This document shows, piece by piece, positions 29,794 through 40,032 of a stretch of DNA of 64,000 nt. The first letter of the stretch is position 1, and the number at the start of each line of letters is the position of its first letter. Origin of the DNA: Trichobilharzia regenti (Eukaryota; Platyhelminthes; Trematoda; Strigeidida; Schistosomatidae); the NCBI GenBank assembly GCA_944472135.2, contig OX235263.1, positions 10,957,517 to 11,021,516 on the forward strand, in the 5' to 3' direction. A program made the position numbers and the translations under genes. The notes beneath the pieces were generated by a model that was not told the origin of the DNA, did no database searches, and saw only the letters and a list, made by a program, of their open reading frames with translations.

Positions 29794-31470
29794 CTACGTT
29801 ATGTTTGGAGGGGCTCTGAGGTGAGACAGAGTCAGTGTGTGTACTATTTCCTGGATAAACTGTGCAGCGAGTGGGGCTATTGTTTTCTGCAGCCGAAAAT
29901 AATCCTGTTGAATATTTTGACTATTAGCATCCATGGGTCGGCATCTGCGTTCATCTACTGGTGATATATGGTCTGCCCTGAAATTTGGGTTGTAGTTTGC
30001 TGGACCTAGGTACCCTGTGTTAAGATTACCCTGGTAGTTGTACCTCATGGGGCTTTCATAGTCGTATGCATATTGGGTCACGTCACGTTTGTGAGTGAAG
30101 TTATTGAGGGGATCAACTGTCGACCTGTTCTCATTATGTTGATGAGGTTTAACATATATAGTGCGAGAGTCTGGACGAGAATTTTCGTTAATATGGTGCC
30201 TATATGAGTCCCGTTTAGTGCCCCATATATCCTGAGGATCCATTCTACGTTGCATTCCCAAGTTATGTGCGTTGTTATGCATATTACTTCTAGTTCGGGA
30301 AGGGGTATTCCTTCTCACATGCTGCGTGACGTCTTTGGGAATGTGCTTCGTTACCCATGCTTTGTCATTTTTTAGACTGACACGCTGCTTATTAGACTTA
30401 TTACGAGGGAGGTATGTCGAAGTCTGGGGTAGGACTCTGGGTTTTGTGGTCTTTCTCGCTGTTTCTACCGCGGGACTCTCTGGCTTGGATCCAGATTGAG
30501 TGTGGTCCGCCAGTAGTTTCTGGTCAGCCATAGTTTTTGCGTCTATGTCAACCTCATGTAGGTCAGCAGGTTTTCGAGATGTGCTCTCGTGCACTCTAAG
30601 ACTGCACCCAGTGGCACTGCTCTTACTGAGTTTTGGGTCGCTCTTACTTGCCGTTTTTTCTCCTAACGCCATACACGTGGCTTGCTGTGCTTTAGTGTCC
30701 GTCGACAATTTAGCACTGATACCAGATGTATTTCTCAGTGTTGTCAACTTTGTATCGAAGGAGTTCTTGGTTGCTTGCCTTTGGTTTGGTGTTTTATCCG
30801 AGACCACTTTAATAGTCTTGAATTTAGTGGCAGTAGCCAGAAGATCTTCGGCCATCTTGAATCGTTCAGCTGTTATGTAGCTGTCGAACCTAAAGAGTAT
30901 AGGACAAGGATGCTTTAGGTCTTTTTTGCTCAGGCGAATGCACTGACAAGGTGCATTCAAGAGATTAGCAGCCTTCAGCAATGAGTGCTGGACTGACTTT
31001 ATGGGCTCGCTATCCGGTACATTATACACTATTGCGTTTTGTTTTGAAGCCAGCCTTCTAACAACTTCGCTGGATAGAAAGTCGATGGCGTTTTCTAACT
31101 CCTTCGCACTTTCTGAGTCAGTATGAGTCATTCTAGAGGTCATATTAAAAAGCTTTATGATTGTAGGATCCTGCAGTTCCTTTTTCATACGGGAGATAGT
31201 TTCGGGTATACATTTTAGTGAACTTAATTTCGTTTTTAATTCATCTATCTGTAGCTGCATCTCTTTAATTACGCACGTTAAGTAAGAGAGCTCCACTTTT
31301 TCAGACAGAACATCTTCCACCTGTAATACAGGGGTCAGAGTTATGTTCGTGGCTTTTATGTTGGGTGAACTACTAATAATATGGGGTGGTAATATGTTAT
31401 TAGACGAGCCGGTGCTATTTTCTAAATTACTGGTGTTCACACGAACACGCTTTTTAGAATTTTGGACCAT
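29794..31470 (-). CDS. CR1-like ORF1 protein (putative nucleic-acid-binding)
   Basis: An intact 558-codon frame upstream of ORF2 on the same strand. After a Ser/Asn-rich N terminus there is a likely coiled coil (CVIKEMQLQIDELKTKLSSL, about residues 66-85). Next comes a conserved-looking block (EVVRRLASKQNAIVYNVPDS), which resembles the start of an RRM-like or L1-type ORF1 domain, then a long basic, Arg/Asn/His-rich C terminus. No CCHC zinc knuckle is seen. Such proteins bind element RNA in non-LTR retrotransposons. Its survival as an open frame next to a deleted ORF2 suggests a fairly recent insertion. Confidence 0.7.
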   Translation of the reverse strand: MVQNSKKRVRVNTSNLENSTGSSNNILPPHIISSSPNIKATNITLTPVLQVEDVLSEKVELSYLTCVIKEMQLQIDELKTKLSSLKCIPETISRMKKELQDPTIIKLFNMTSRMTHTDSESAKELENAIDFLSSEVVRRLASKQNAIVYNVPDSEPIKSVQHSLLKAANLLNAPCQCIRLSKKDLKHPCPILFRFDSYITAERFKMAEDLLATATKFKTIKVVSDKTPNQRQATKNSFDTKLTTLRNTSGISAKLSTDTKAQQATCMALGEKTASKSDPKLSKSSATGCSLRVHESTSRKPADLHEVDIDAKTMADQKLLADHTQSGSKPESPAVETARKTTKPRVLPQTSTYLPRNKSNKQRVSLKNDKAWVTKHIPKDVTQHVRRNTPSRTRSNMHNNAHNLGMQRRMDPQDIWGTKRDSYRHHINENSRPDSRTIYVKPHQHNENRSTVDPLNNFTHKRDVTQYAYDYESPMRYNYQGNLNTGYLGPANYNPNFRADHISPVDERRCRPMDANSQNIQQDYFRLQKTIAPLAAQFIQEIVHTLTLSHLRAPPNIT

Positions 31471-31555
31471 CGTTATTAAAGATCAATTATTAGTAACCAA
31501 TAAATGAATATAAGCAAAAACACGTGCAAAAGCGTCACCTGATTTGAACGTACCG

Positions 31556-33345
31556 GGCGTTAGATCTGTAAATGCTTTAGTGTTGGTAAACCAATACTGT
31601 ATGCAGATGACTTAAAAGTGACATATAAATGCAAGAACACAGATCTCGGAATAACAGTAAACGCCATACAGCAAGAATTAGAAAAAATGGACAGATGATG
31701 TGACACCTGGCAACTCCAGTTTAATGTCGACAAACGTGGCTGGCTCTGCATAAGTTGCAACAATTTAGAACATGACCTGACAATTCAAGGCTATGCACTC
31801 TTACGACTGGAATCTGTATTGGACCTAGGACTGAAATACTCACATGACTTATCATTTTCTGAACATATCTCCAAACAAGTGTCAAAGTCACGCAGACTTA
31901 TCGGCTTTCTACTCAGGAACTTCTACAGAAATGAGTCCAGAATTCTGTTGTACAAGGTTTGTGTGCGTCCTTTATTTGATTACTGTTCATTCATGTATAG
32001 TAGTATACGCATAGAGGACAAATTGAAAGTCGAGGGAGTGCAGAGGTACTTCACGTCAAAATTACTCGGAACCGAAAATGGTGCGAACTACTCCACTAGA
32101 TGTGACACCCTAGGATTAGAAACACTATGGCTAAGACGCCTGAGACTAAACTTAACACTTTACTATAAGCTTCTGAACCACTTAGTTTTTACCTCTACTA
32201 ATGGCATTCAACTTTCAGATGACAGTGGCTACAAACTAAGACACACTAAGGGTACAGTAGCTATCGAACAATGTAAAACAGCTACCAGGCAAAAGTTTTA
32301 TTTGATTAGGTATGCACAGATATGGAATAAACTACCAATGGAAATGCGTCAAGCAGGTACATTGGCTTCCTTCGAAAAAGTGCTTAACGACAAATTACAC
32401 GAGTTTGCAAACGACAGTAGTCTTAGTTCCTATCTGAGAGCCTCCGAAATTATGGGTCCATTTAATGTATAAGTTCAAATACTACACCTGTTGTTTTTGC
32501 CTATATTTATAATTTTAGATAAAACATTACCGATTAAGATACTTACCCTCAAACAGACAAGAAGTTTCGTTTGTAAAACTTCTACCCAACACAATAAGTG
32601 GAATAAAATGGACATAAACCGACAACATGTAAAAGGTATAACTCACTACAACATCACATGGACAGATGTACGCTCGTCAGGCACCATATATACCTCACCA
32701 ACTACAACCCAACTTTCCTAAGATAATGTGATGAACTTATATCCATAATGTTGCTGAGCATTTAATATTCTCAACTCCTGTCGGAACAACTAAAATTCAA
32801 ATACCTTCCTCACGAGAAGTAAATACCCACAAGCAGTAGAAATCCATTAATTAATGCGTCTAAAGTTTATGTATTTTACTCCCAACAATGACATTGCAGA
32901 TCAAATGAGATAAACATATCACTGATTTCAAAATAACACATCAATGATCTATAACTCAAGGATTCTGCACACAACAAATTATTATACGAAAATTGACTTC
33001 AAGCTTTATTTTTTTCCCAGGCACCTGTAGCCCATCCACCAAAGACCTGGTTTTTTTGTTAATGCGAAGACAATACTTCTGTATTTCCTGATGTGTTGCA
33101 CTCACTGACAATCTAGCAGATTTTTCTAACTGTGCACAGAAATGATTGTACATAATTGAAAAGTATGTTTTATACTATTGGGATTAACATTTATCAAGTG
33201 TATGTATAATCTCCAGCGTACGTGTAAAACATATCTTCCTACCGCCTGTAAATTGTGTGTGAATATTATTGTTCTATTTCTGTAAAAATTTGATGATGCC
33301 TGTAAACTGGCGTCTCCCATGTACTGTATCATGAGACTAAATTTA
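31556..33345 (+). mobile_element. CR1-like non-LTR element, reverse transcriptase part 2 and 3' region
   Basis: Resumes at 31560 with KPILYADDLKVTYKCKN (the catalytic YADD), then a stop in the thumb region. A 217-codon frame follows (31819-32472): LDLGLKYSHDLSFSEHISKQ, NESRILLYKVCVRPLFDYCS, LGLETLWLRRLRLNL and FYLIRYAQIWNKLPMEMR. This is the conserved C-terminal domain of CR1-like ORF2. From 32473 to about 33345 is 3' untranslated sequence ending in TAAATTTATTTATTC. Scattered stops make it inactive. Confidence 0.75.
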
Positions 33346-34671
33346 TTTATTCATTTTGTTCAAGGACTAGAAGGCTTATATATTCCCCTGTCAACAACTG
33401 CATTTAGTTCAGCTCAGAAACATAACCTCAGACATTAATCTTCGTCTCCCATTGTGCTCTGTTGTTCTGCAACAGACAGATCTAATTTCTTAGCTGTAGA
33501 ATACCACTGCATTTGGAACCGTCTTCCTAATGCAATTATAACTAGTTTTGCTCGAAAACCGTTCTCTTTATTACTCAACAAGTACTCCATACGGCGGCTT
33601 AGAAGCAGTTTGTGAACAGTTAAAATCTATAGGTCTTATAAACCACCTTTCTGACCCTCCCTGTTAGCTTCTGGAATCACTGTTCTTTCTCTGACTTTAC
33701 TTTCACCACGACTGGTCTCACAACCCAGTACATTCATTCACAATCAGTTACCTTTCCTGATCAAACAGTTTTGCATATTTCCCTGACAACATAGTATTTG
33801 CAGAAATTTCCGTGCTCTAAGTTTTAACCTGAAGGTCGAGAAATCACCTGAAGGTGGCTGGGATTAAAATCTCCTCTGGTGACTACCTAAAGCTGTACGT
33901 AAATCCCATCTGTGTCTACACAAATCGCAACTCAAATGATGATAGTCTAAATAAACAACTTAATTGCACAATGAGTCTTAAATATTAACGGATTTTGTTT
34001 TACTGTTCGAGAATTATAGCTGTTGTGGGTGCCACGCGATTAACCTTCGAAAATACAGACTTGCAGTCTTCGACCAAACCGAAATGTAGCCAATTTTTTC
34101 CAGAGAAACTCGACCAAATACAAAGTAAGCCAAATGGTTCCAATTATGATAATAATTCATAATTCATATAGACGTGTAAGTTTACATGAAATTAATGACG
34201 TTTTTACAGGCACGATCAGTTATGTTATAACTTACAATACTGGAGTATCATAAATTAACACTTTTTCAAACGTCTAAACCATTCACTTATTGTACAGGCA
34301 ATCAGAACAGGTTCCTGTAAATTTTAAATCGTAAACCCTTCACTAAGGTCACCACTAAGGTTGAGCGGCAACCCAGAATTCGTTCTGTTTCAAGCTGACA
34401 GTTATGGTTGATCAGTAAACAGCACATACTTGGGTAAGTGCCACGCCGTCCCTTGATTAAAAGCTATTTCAGGAAGAGGAGAACGTCCTGAGAAACTGCA
34501 AAATCGCATGAAATATACTTATGGATAATACATCATTGGAAGTATATCTACAAGATATATACAAGAACGAGCTGGAGACTCTTTGGAATGACATTATGTA
34601 TTTCCGACGTTTAATGCCAACCATAATGGTCTAAGCGTGGAAAATATGACGTTTTCGATGCAAATATAGCC
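33346..34671. other. Nothing recognised
   Basis: No coding or repeat signature I can name between the CR1-like 3' end and the first BEL/Pao-type LTR. Confidence 0.35.
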
Positions 34672-35023
34672 TGTCAATGTAGTTGAAGATTGAATGATCA
34701 ATTCATGGTTGTTTGCTCAAATCCAACTTCCCTATATTTTCGTGGAGGCATCAATACACCAGTCATCGTCTCATCGGTCGCTATTCAAAAAAAAGATCAA
34801 AAACCGTCAGAATATTGTGATTTATCATTGTAATATTTGTTCATATACCTTAGTTATTATGCTGATCATATGTTGGTGTTAGAATAAAGAATTCTCGAGT
34901 CACTAATCGGTGTTTTGGTTTTTGCGTCCGTTAGTACTAAGCGTTTCTGAAAGGCTTCGAGGGACAGCGTGAGGCCCGGCGCAGCAAGAGCTGGGCATTA
35001 ACGGTTTTGTGACGTGATTGACA
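34672..35023 (+). repeat. Solo LTR of the BEL/Pao-type family
   Basis: Begins TGTCAATGTAGTTGAAGATT and ends GTGATTGACA, with the family's TCCAACTTCC, AATAAAGAATTCTCGAG, TCGGTGTTTTGGTTTTTGCG and GAGCTGGGCATTAACGG segments. No internal sequence is attached and no clear target duplication remains (TAGCC versus GGGCC). Confidence 0.8.
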
Positions 35024-35224
35024 GGGCCTATATGGTAGCATTTTGAGAAGAAGCTGGGCAAGCTTGTAGATGGTAGGAGCAAAAGCATGTTTTTATGATT
35101 TAGATATGTAAAACCCTTAGTGTTATTTCGCTCAGGATCTGGACTGATTTTTAATTATCGAGTTGTCGATAATGCATGTTGCTGTCCCACAGCTCGGAGC
35201 GATCCACATTTGCGACCACTTCCA

Positions 35225-35640
35225 TATCTATAATAATAATATGTTCTCATATTTTTACATGAGGGAATCCAGTTTACAGGCATCATCAATTCGACAAGTT
35301 ACACACAGTATTACTAAGCCTATTTAGTAATGATAATATAATAAGGCACATATTCCTGTCTATGTTAGACACACCAGTTGTATTGGCTGGATAAGTGTCA
35401 TTTAAATTACATATTTCAATTACATGATTTGCGGTTAAATTGCATGGTTGTTGTCATTTCGTCTTTAGTTTGTGGAATAATCTGATAACTAGTGATTCAA
35501 TGGACCACATCAGTAAATACAGAAACATTGTCTTCGCATTAACAAAACACCCAAGTATGTGTTAGATGGATTACAGATACATGACAAAATAAATAAAGCT
35601 TGAAGTCAATTCCCTCATATAAAAATAAAATGAATCTTAT
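35225..35640 (-). mobile_element. CR1-like 3' untranslated fragment
   Basis: Starts with AATAATAATATG and carries ATCCAGTTTACAGGCATCAT. Further in it has ATTGTCTTCGCATTAACAAA and AATAAAGCTTGAAGTCAATT, the same blocks as in the 3' regions at 27425-28000 and 33000-33345 (minus sense). It is 5'-truncated. Confidence 0.65.
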
Positions 35641-35710
35641 CATAATATATTCCCACATTATGCACATAAAGGACTCCAGGTAACAGGGATCATCAATATG
35701 ATAATAATGT

Positions 35711-36076
35711 TGTCAATGTGGTTGAAGATTGAACGATCAATTCATGGTTCTTTACTCAGACCCAACTCCCCCATATTTTTCGTGGGAGTAATCAATACGG
35801 CAGTCATCATCTCATCATTCGCTGCTCAGTGGAAGACGGAAGACTATCAAAGTTTTATCGTGATTTATTGTTGTAACATTTATTTTTGGACCTTGTGTGT
35901 AACAACCTTATTGTTGGTTACATATTGGCGTAAGAATAAAGGATTCTCGAGTCGCCAATCTGTGTTCTGGTTTTCCGCGTTGGTTACTAGCGATTGTTTC
36001 TGAAAGTCTCCCAGGGACAGCGTGAGGTCCAGCATAGTAAGAGCTGGGCATGACAGTTTCTGAGAGTTGGCTGACA
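35711..36076 (+). repeat. 5' LTR of BEL/Pao-type copy B (outermost)
   Basis: Begins TGTCAATGTGGTTGAAGATT and ends GTTGGCTGACA. It is clearly more diverged from the other LTRs than they are from one another, consistent with the oldest insertion. Confidence 0.8.
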
Positions 36077-36161
36077 GTTTCTGTTCGCCTTTTCTGGTAC
36101 CTGCAAAGCTTCTTTGGACAAGTATTATCTGGAACTTTTTTGGAATTTTTGGTCAAGTTCA

Positions 36162-36630
36162 ATGATGCCTTGGTCAAAGAAGGGACAAAGCGTCTTGGAA
36201 GCAGGCAGGAAAGTAAGTAGAGTTGTCTGTTACATGCGATGATGTTAGTGATGTTAAGCGTGAAAAGGTTGATGTCTATATCTCGCCGTCCAGGGACAAT
36301 AGGAATTTCAAACTGTCCAAGTATGAGCCTCGGTGTTTCGACGGAAACCCAGCTGACTATCCACAGTTTGTAAAGCAGTTCTAAGTCATGTTAAGTGGGC
36401 TTGCAATAAATGATGAAATGAAGTTGATGTATTTGTTGAAGTATTGCACTGGAGTTGCTTCAAGAATTATACAGTGCTGTAACTTTATGAAGCCAAACGA
36501 AGGATATACTGAGGCTATGAGTATACTGCGTCAAGGATTCGGAAGACCTCCGATGATTGTACGGAATTTATTCGAGGCTGTTAAAGGTAATGGTAGTCAA
36601 TTACAAGATGACTCCAAGGCACTATCTGAG
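36162..36630 (+). pseudogene. Left half of copy B gag, broken
   Basis: Starts at ATG with a KKGQSVLEA block as in the intact gag at 37277. It then loses frame and regains FRDNRNFK-like, YEPRCFDGNP and AINDEMKLMYLLKYCTGVAS segments, and runs to GTAATGGTAGTCAATTACAA and the insertion point of copy E2 at 36630. Its right half is the sequence beginning at 49088. Confidence 0.75.
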
Positions 36631-36765
36631 TGTCAATGTAGTTGAAGATTGAACGATCAATTCATGGTTGTTTGCTCAAAACCAACTTCCCCAATTTTCG
36701 CGGAGGCATCAATACGACAGTCATCGTTTCATCGGTCGCTGTTCAGAAAGAAGAGTAAAACACCG

Positions 36766-37132
36766 TGTCAATGGAGTTGAAGATTGAACGATCAATTCTT
36801 GGTTGTTTGCTCAAAATCAACTTCCCCGATTTTCGCGGAGGCATCAATACGACAGTCATCGTCTCATCGGTCGCTGTTCAGAAAGAAGCGTAAAATATCG
36901 TCAGAAGTAACAATGATTTATTATTGTAATATTAGTTTTCAGACCTTAGTTTGCTTAGTTCGCTTATTCCTTTTATATGTTGGTGTAACAATACAGAAAT
37001 ATCAAACGGCAGATCGGTGTTTTGGTTTTCGCGTCCGTTATAACTAAGCGTTTCTGAGAAATCTTCTAAGAACAGCGTGGGCCCGAGCGTAGCGAGAGCT
37101 GGGCATTAACGGTTTATGAGACTTGGCTGACA
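36766..37132 (+). repeat. 5' LTR of copy E1
   Basis: TGTCAATGGAGTTGAAGATT start, ACTTGGCTGACA end. An AT-rich region with no strong TATA precedes the transcribed part. A primer-binding candidate (TGGCGGATTGAAACAG) lies about 25 bases downstream of the LTR. Confidence 0.85.
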
Positions 37133-37276
37133 GTTTCTGACGATAGAAACAGATCTGGCGGATTGAAACAGTTGGTGAAAGTTTGGATAGTCGCCGTTCA
37201 TTTTTCCTGGTGCCGGTCAAGTCCTCTTTGAACAAGCAATATCTGGAACTTTTTTGGAATTTGGTCAAGTTCAACA

Positions 37277-38974
37277 ATGTCTGGGTCAAAGAAGGGACAG
37301 AGTGTCTTGGATGCAAACAGGAAAGTAAGTCATGGTGACTTGTCTGTTAATTGTAACGATGTGTCTGATGTTAAGTATGACATGGTTGATGTTACTGTTT
37401 CGCCGTTCAGGGATAATAGGAACATCAAACTCCCTAAATTTGAACCACGATGTTTTGATGGAAACCCAGCTGATTATTTACAATTTGTAATGGAGTTTGA
37501 GATCATGTTGAGTGGTTTTTTATTAAATGATGAATTGAAGTTAATGTATTTGATGAGATATTGCACTGGAGATGCTTCAAGAGCTATACAGTGTTGCAAG
37601 TTTATGAAGCCAAAAGAGGGCTACGATGAAGCTATGAGCATATTACGTCAAAGGTTTGGAAGACCTTCGATGATTGCAGGGAAATTATTCGAGGCTGTTA
37701 AGGGTAATGGTGGTCAATTACAGGATGACTCCCAGGCACTCACTGAGTTTTTGGATAATTTGCTAATTTACAAGAATGGAATGATTTCGATGAATCGAAT
37801 GAGTGGCCTTAACTCGAGTTTTATACTAGAAGTAATAGCAAGACGTCTACCTACTCGACTGCAAAGGAAGTGGGTGAAGATGAGCTCCCGTATGGAGGAT
37901 GAGGGTATCGAGCCAAAGTTTGATGATATCCTGAAACTGGTAAATACTAGTGTCAATGAATCTATGAGCAAGTTCGCCAGTCTGTTAGATCTCACCCCTA
38001 GAATAGAGCAGTCTGAGATCAAAATGCAATCATTGATGACGAGTAGGCCTCAGAGAGGTGGATATCGAGAAGGCTCCATGATGTCTAGTAATGCATATAG
38101 ACCTAGTGAGTGTAACAGGTTTCGTAGTACATCCTCAACAGATAAGTTGCAAGATACAAGACAAACACGGTTGTGCTTGACACGTGTGCAAGAGGTGCAT
38201 ACAGAAGTGAACTGTGAACCGGTGAGCAAGTTCAGTGATAAGCTAAATGTAAACTCCAGGTCTGACTCCGAATTGTGTGACGATAACGGTGTTGTGAAAA
38301 AGTCTGTAGTTGCAACTGGTAAGCCATTGTTGAATAGAGTGTCACAGAATAGAGTTACTGCTTCAGAGTGGAGTTCTGACTCCACAAGTTTACAAAGTAT
38401 ATCTAGTCAGAGTGAAGTTATAAAACCTTTAATGATTTTTGAGGCGGAACCAAAATTGTCTACTTCTATTATTAAAGAGTTTGAAAATGATGAACTTGAC
38501 GGTAAATTGAATATTTGTGGTAATGATCATGATACTTCACATTTGTCTTTGGTTGATCATGATGAGATGAGGGATATGCCTACTACTGCTGAGTTGAACA
38601 AAGTTTCTGTACAACTTGAACGTGAAGTAGAAATAAATGCAGGTGCAGTTGCAGAAGGCATGCATAGTTGTGAGACCGTCAGTGTAAATGATCAGCGTGT
38701 AGCCCACCTATCATCAGATGCTAGTGCTAAACCGGGGCTAATAGCAATAGACAGCAGTGGTGGTAATCTTGCAGTTGGACAACAATCTGAAAGCCGAAAA
38801 AGAACAGCTTCTGATCCACCGCTAACTTCATCACCTTGTGTCACTCAGTCATCGTTGGTGTTTTCATCCACAATGAAACAGATGCCCATTAACTCTAGTA
38901 TCTTCTGCAATGACTATGGTAATATCAGTTCGTTTGAAAGGACGAATGTCAATGATCAGTTTAGTGTGGATTAG
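37277..38974 (+). CDS. BEL/Pao-type gag protein of copy E1, intact frame
   Basis: 565 codons. Residues about 50-240 have the layout of BEL/Pao gag (the DUF1759-type region): KLPKFEPRCFDGNPADYLQF, then LKLMYLMRYCTGDASRAIQC, YDEAMSILRQRFGRPSM and VIARRLPTRLQRKW. The rest is Ser/Thr/Asp-rich, with a stretch (HDTSHLSLVDHDEMRDMPTT, then VQLEREVEINAGA) shared with every other copy. No CCHC knuckle and no protease motif is visible. The protein would be expected to build the particle; the enzymes must come from elsewhere. ATG at 37277 sits 144 bases after the LTR, the normal position. It is the only uninterrupted gag of this family in the window. Confidence 0.8.
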   Translation: MSGSKKGQSVLDANRKVSHGDLSVNCNDVSDVKYDMVDVTVSPFRDNRNIKLPKFEPRCFDGNPADYLQFVMEFEIMLSGFLLNDELKLMYLMRYCTGDASRAIQCCKFMKPKEGYDEAMSILRQRFGRPSMIAGKLFEAVKGNGGQLQDDSQALTEFLDNLLIYKNGMISMNRMSGLNSSFILEVIARRLPTRLQRKWVKMSSRMEDEGIEPKFDDILKLVNTSVNESMSKFASLLDLTPRIEQSEIKMQSLMTSRPQRGGYREGSMMSSNAYRPSECNRFRSTSSTDKLQDTRQTRLCLTRVQEVHTEVNCEPVSKFSDKLNVNSRSDSELCDDNGVVKKSVVATGKPLLNRVSQNRVTASEWSSDSTSLQSISSQSEVIKPLMIFEAEPKLSTSIIKEFENDELDGKLNICGNDHDTSHLSLVDHDEMRDMPTTAELNKVSVQLEREVEINAGAVAEGMHSCETVSVNDQRVAHLSSDASAKPGLIAIDSSGGNLAVGQQSESRKRTASDPPLTSSPCVTQSSLVFSSTMKQMPINSSIFCNDYGNISSFERTNVNDQFSVD

Positions 38975-39232
38975 CCAAGTGTAAAGGAGAGAGTTATTGT
39001 TAAATTGACTTGCACGAATAAAGGCATTTCTAGTTTCAAGTTACTATTCGAATGTTATTATCTTTGGTGTAAATTACTCTGTTTCTATACTTGATTGATG
39101 AGATATGTCGTGTGTTTGTTGGTCATCTATATTCTACGATACAATGACATGGGCGTGTTGCCGTTCAGATTTGAGGATATAGCTGATAGAAGGAAGTTAG
39201 CAAATGAACTCTGCGACGATTTTCCAACCTAG
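38975..39232 (+). pseudogene. Short conserved frame downstream of gag (possible pol remnant)
   Basis: Continues with RVIVKLTCTNKG, then a hydrophobic LMRYVVCLLVIYILRYNDMG and FEDIADRRKLANELCDDFPT, with a stop in the middle. In the other copies the same block is open (for example 47219-47596). It may be what is left of the pol region between RNase H and integrase; that is a guess from position and local pattern. Confidence 0.45.
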
Positions 39233-39237
39233 AGCGT

Positions 39238-39680
39238 CAACCTGAGAAGGGTTGTAGGCGTACTGCTGTAGGTTCTACAATTCTTCAAAGGGTGGCGCAT
39301 CAATGAGCAGTCCAATGTGCTTGGTGTATGATCTTGTACATATGTTCATATTGTATATACTGAATTAATATCATCTGTCATCTAGCTGTTGGTAATTCTG
39401 ATTGTGTCCGGACGACTTCCACTTGGATCATCAACCTGAGAAGGAATGTAGGCGTACTGCTGTAAGTCCTACGGTTCTTCAAGGGTAGTTTGTCGTGTCA
39501 GAATCCACAACATTTGATGTGTTGATTGTACATATGTTTGTGTTAAATAGTTGTGTGGGTTCCAATTGATGTAATTGTTGGTTAATCTTGTTTGTGTCCG
39601 TACATTCGACAACTTACAATCGTCAACCTGTGAAGGTTTGTAGGCGTACTGGTGTAAGTCCTGCAATTCTTCAAGGGTAT
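39238..39680 (+). ncRNA. Three repeats of a predicted two-hairpin RNA motif in E1 (39238, 39432, 39624)
   Basis: Each copy has CAACCTG(A/T)GAAGG, GTTGTAGGCGTACTGCTGTA and a closing TCCTACAATTCTTCAAGGG. Hairpin 1 is CAACC/GGTTG. Hairpin 2 is TTGTAGG pairing with TCCTACAA or variants, enclosing TAC/GTA. The loop GAAG of hairpin 1 can pair with CTTC downstream of hairpin 2. Copies are about 192 bases apart. Base changes in hairpin 2 keep pairing (see findings). The function is unknown. Confidence 0.55.
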
Positions 39681-40032
39681 TCCATCAAGACATGAAATGC
39701 GAGGTTGTTTGTACTATTTGTATATACGTGTGGTGTGTCATATCAATTGGTGTTATTTGAATTCATTGTGTTTACTCGTTGTTTTCGTGCCTTGTTTTTA
39801 TTGCGTAATTTTGTTAAAATTTTCGTCGTGATTACTTCTGAAGTTGTTTCTAGTCTTCTACATCCGTGAATGAATTGATTGATGTTAGAGACAGGAGATG
39901 GGTCGTATACGCCGGGGAGGTTAGGCTATTGCTGAGAATGAAACGCACACGGAGATAATTGTTAGCTGCGGTCCGACACGCCGGGGAGAAAGAGTGTAAA
40001 CGACTGAGGCTCGCATGCGTCACCGCTACTAG
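39681..40032 (+). other. E1 3' non-coding region, left of the gypsy insertion
   Basis: Non-coding tail shared with all other copies (for example 48060-48390). Contains two copies of ACGCCGGGGAG (39907, 39976) about 70 bases apart. Ends at the CTAG target site 40029-40032. Confidence 0.7.

Larger units (their letters stand above)
27408..31555 (-). mobile_element. CR1-like non-LTR element, minus strand, lacking reverse transcriptase
   Basis: Contains an ORF1, an endonuclease-only ORF2, and a 3' region that ends at AAATAAATAAATAAATTTAT (27415-27434). The reverse-transcriptase half of ORF2 is absent: after the endonuclease the frame ends at 28631 and 3'-type sequence follows, so the copy is internally deleted. 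It interrupts the plus-strand CR1-like element (26870-27407 and 31556-33345). Its 3' region (27425-27710) and that of the host element (33060-33345) are inverted copies of each other. Confidence 0.75.

Noticed and set aside
30272..30918. Plus-strand hydrophobic frames (75, 126 and 78 codons)
   Set aside because: They lie antisense to the ORF1 of the CR1-like element and are its shadows.
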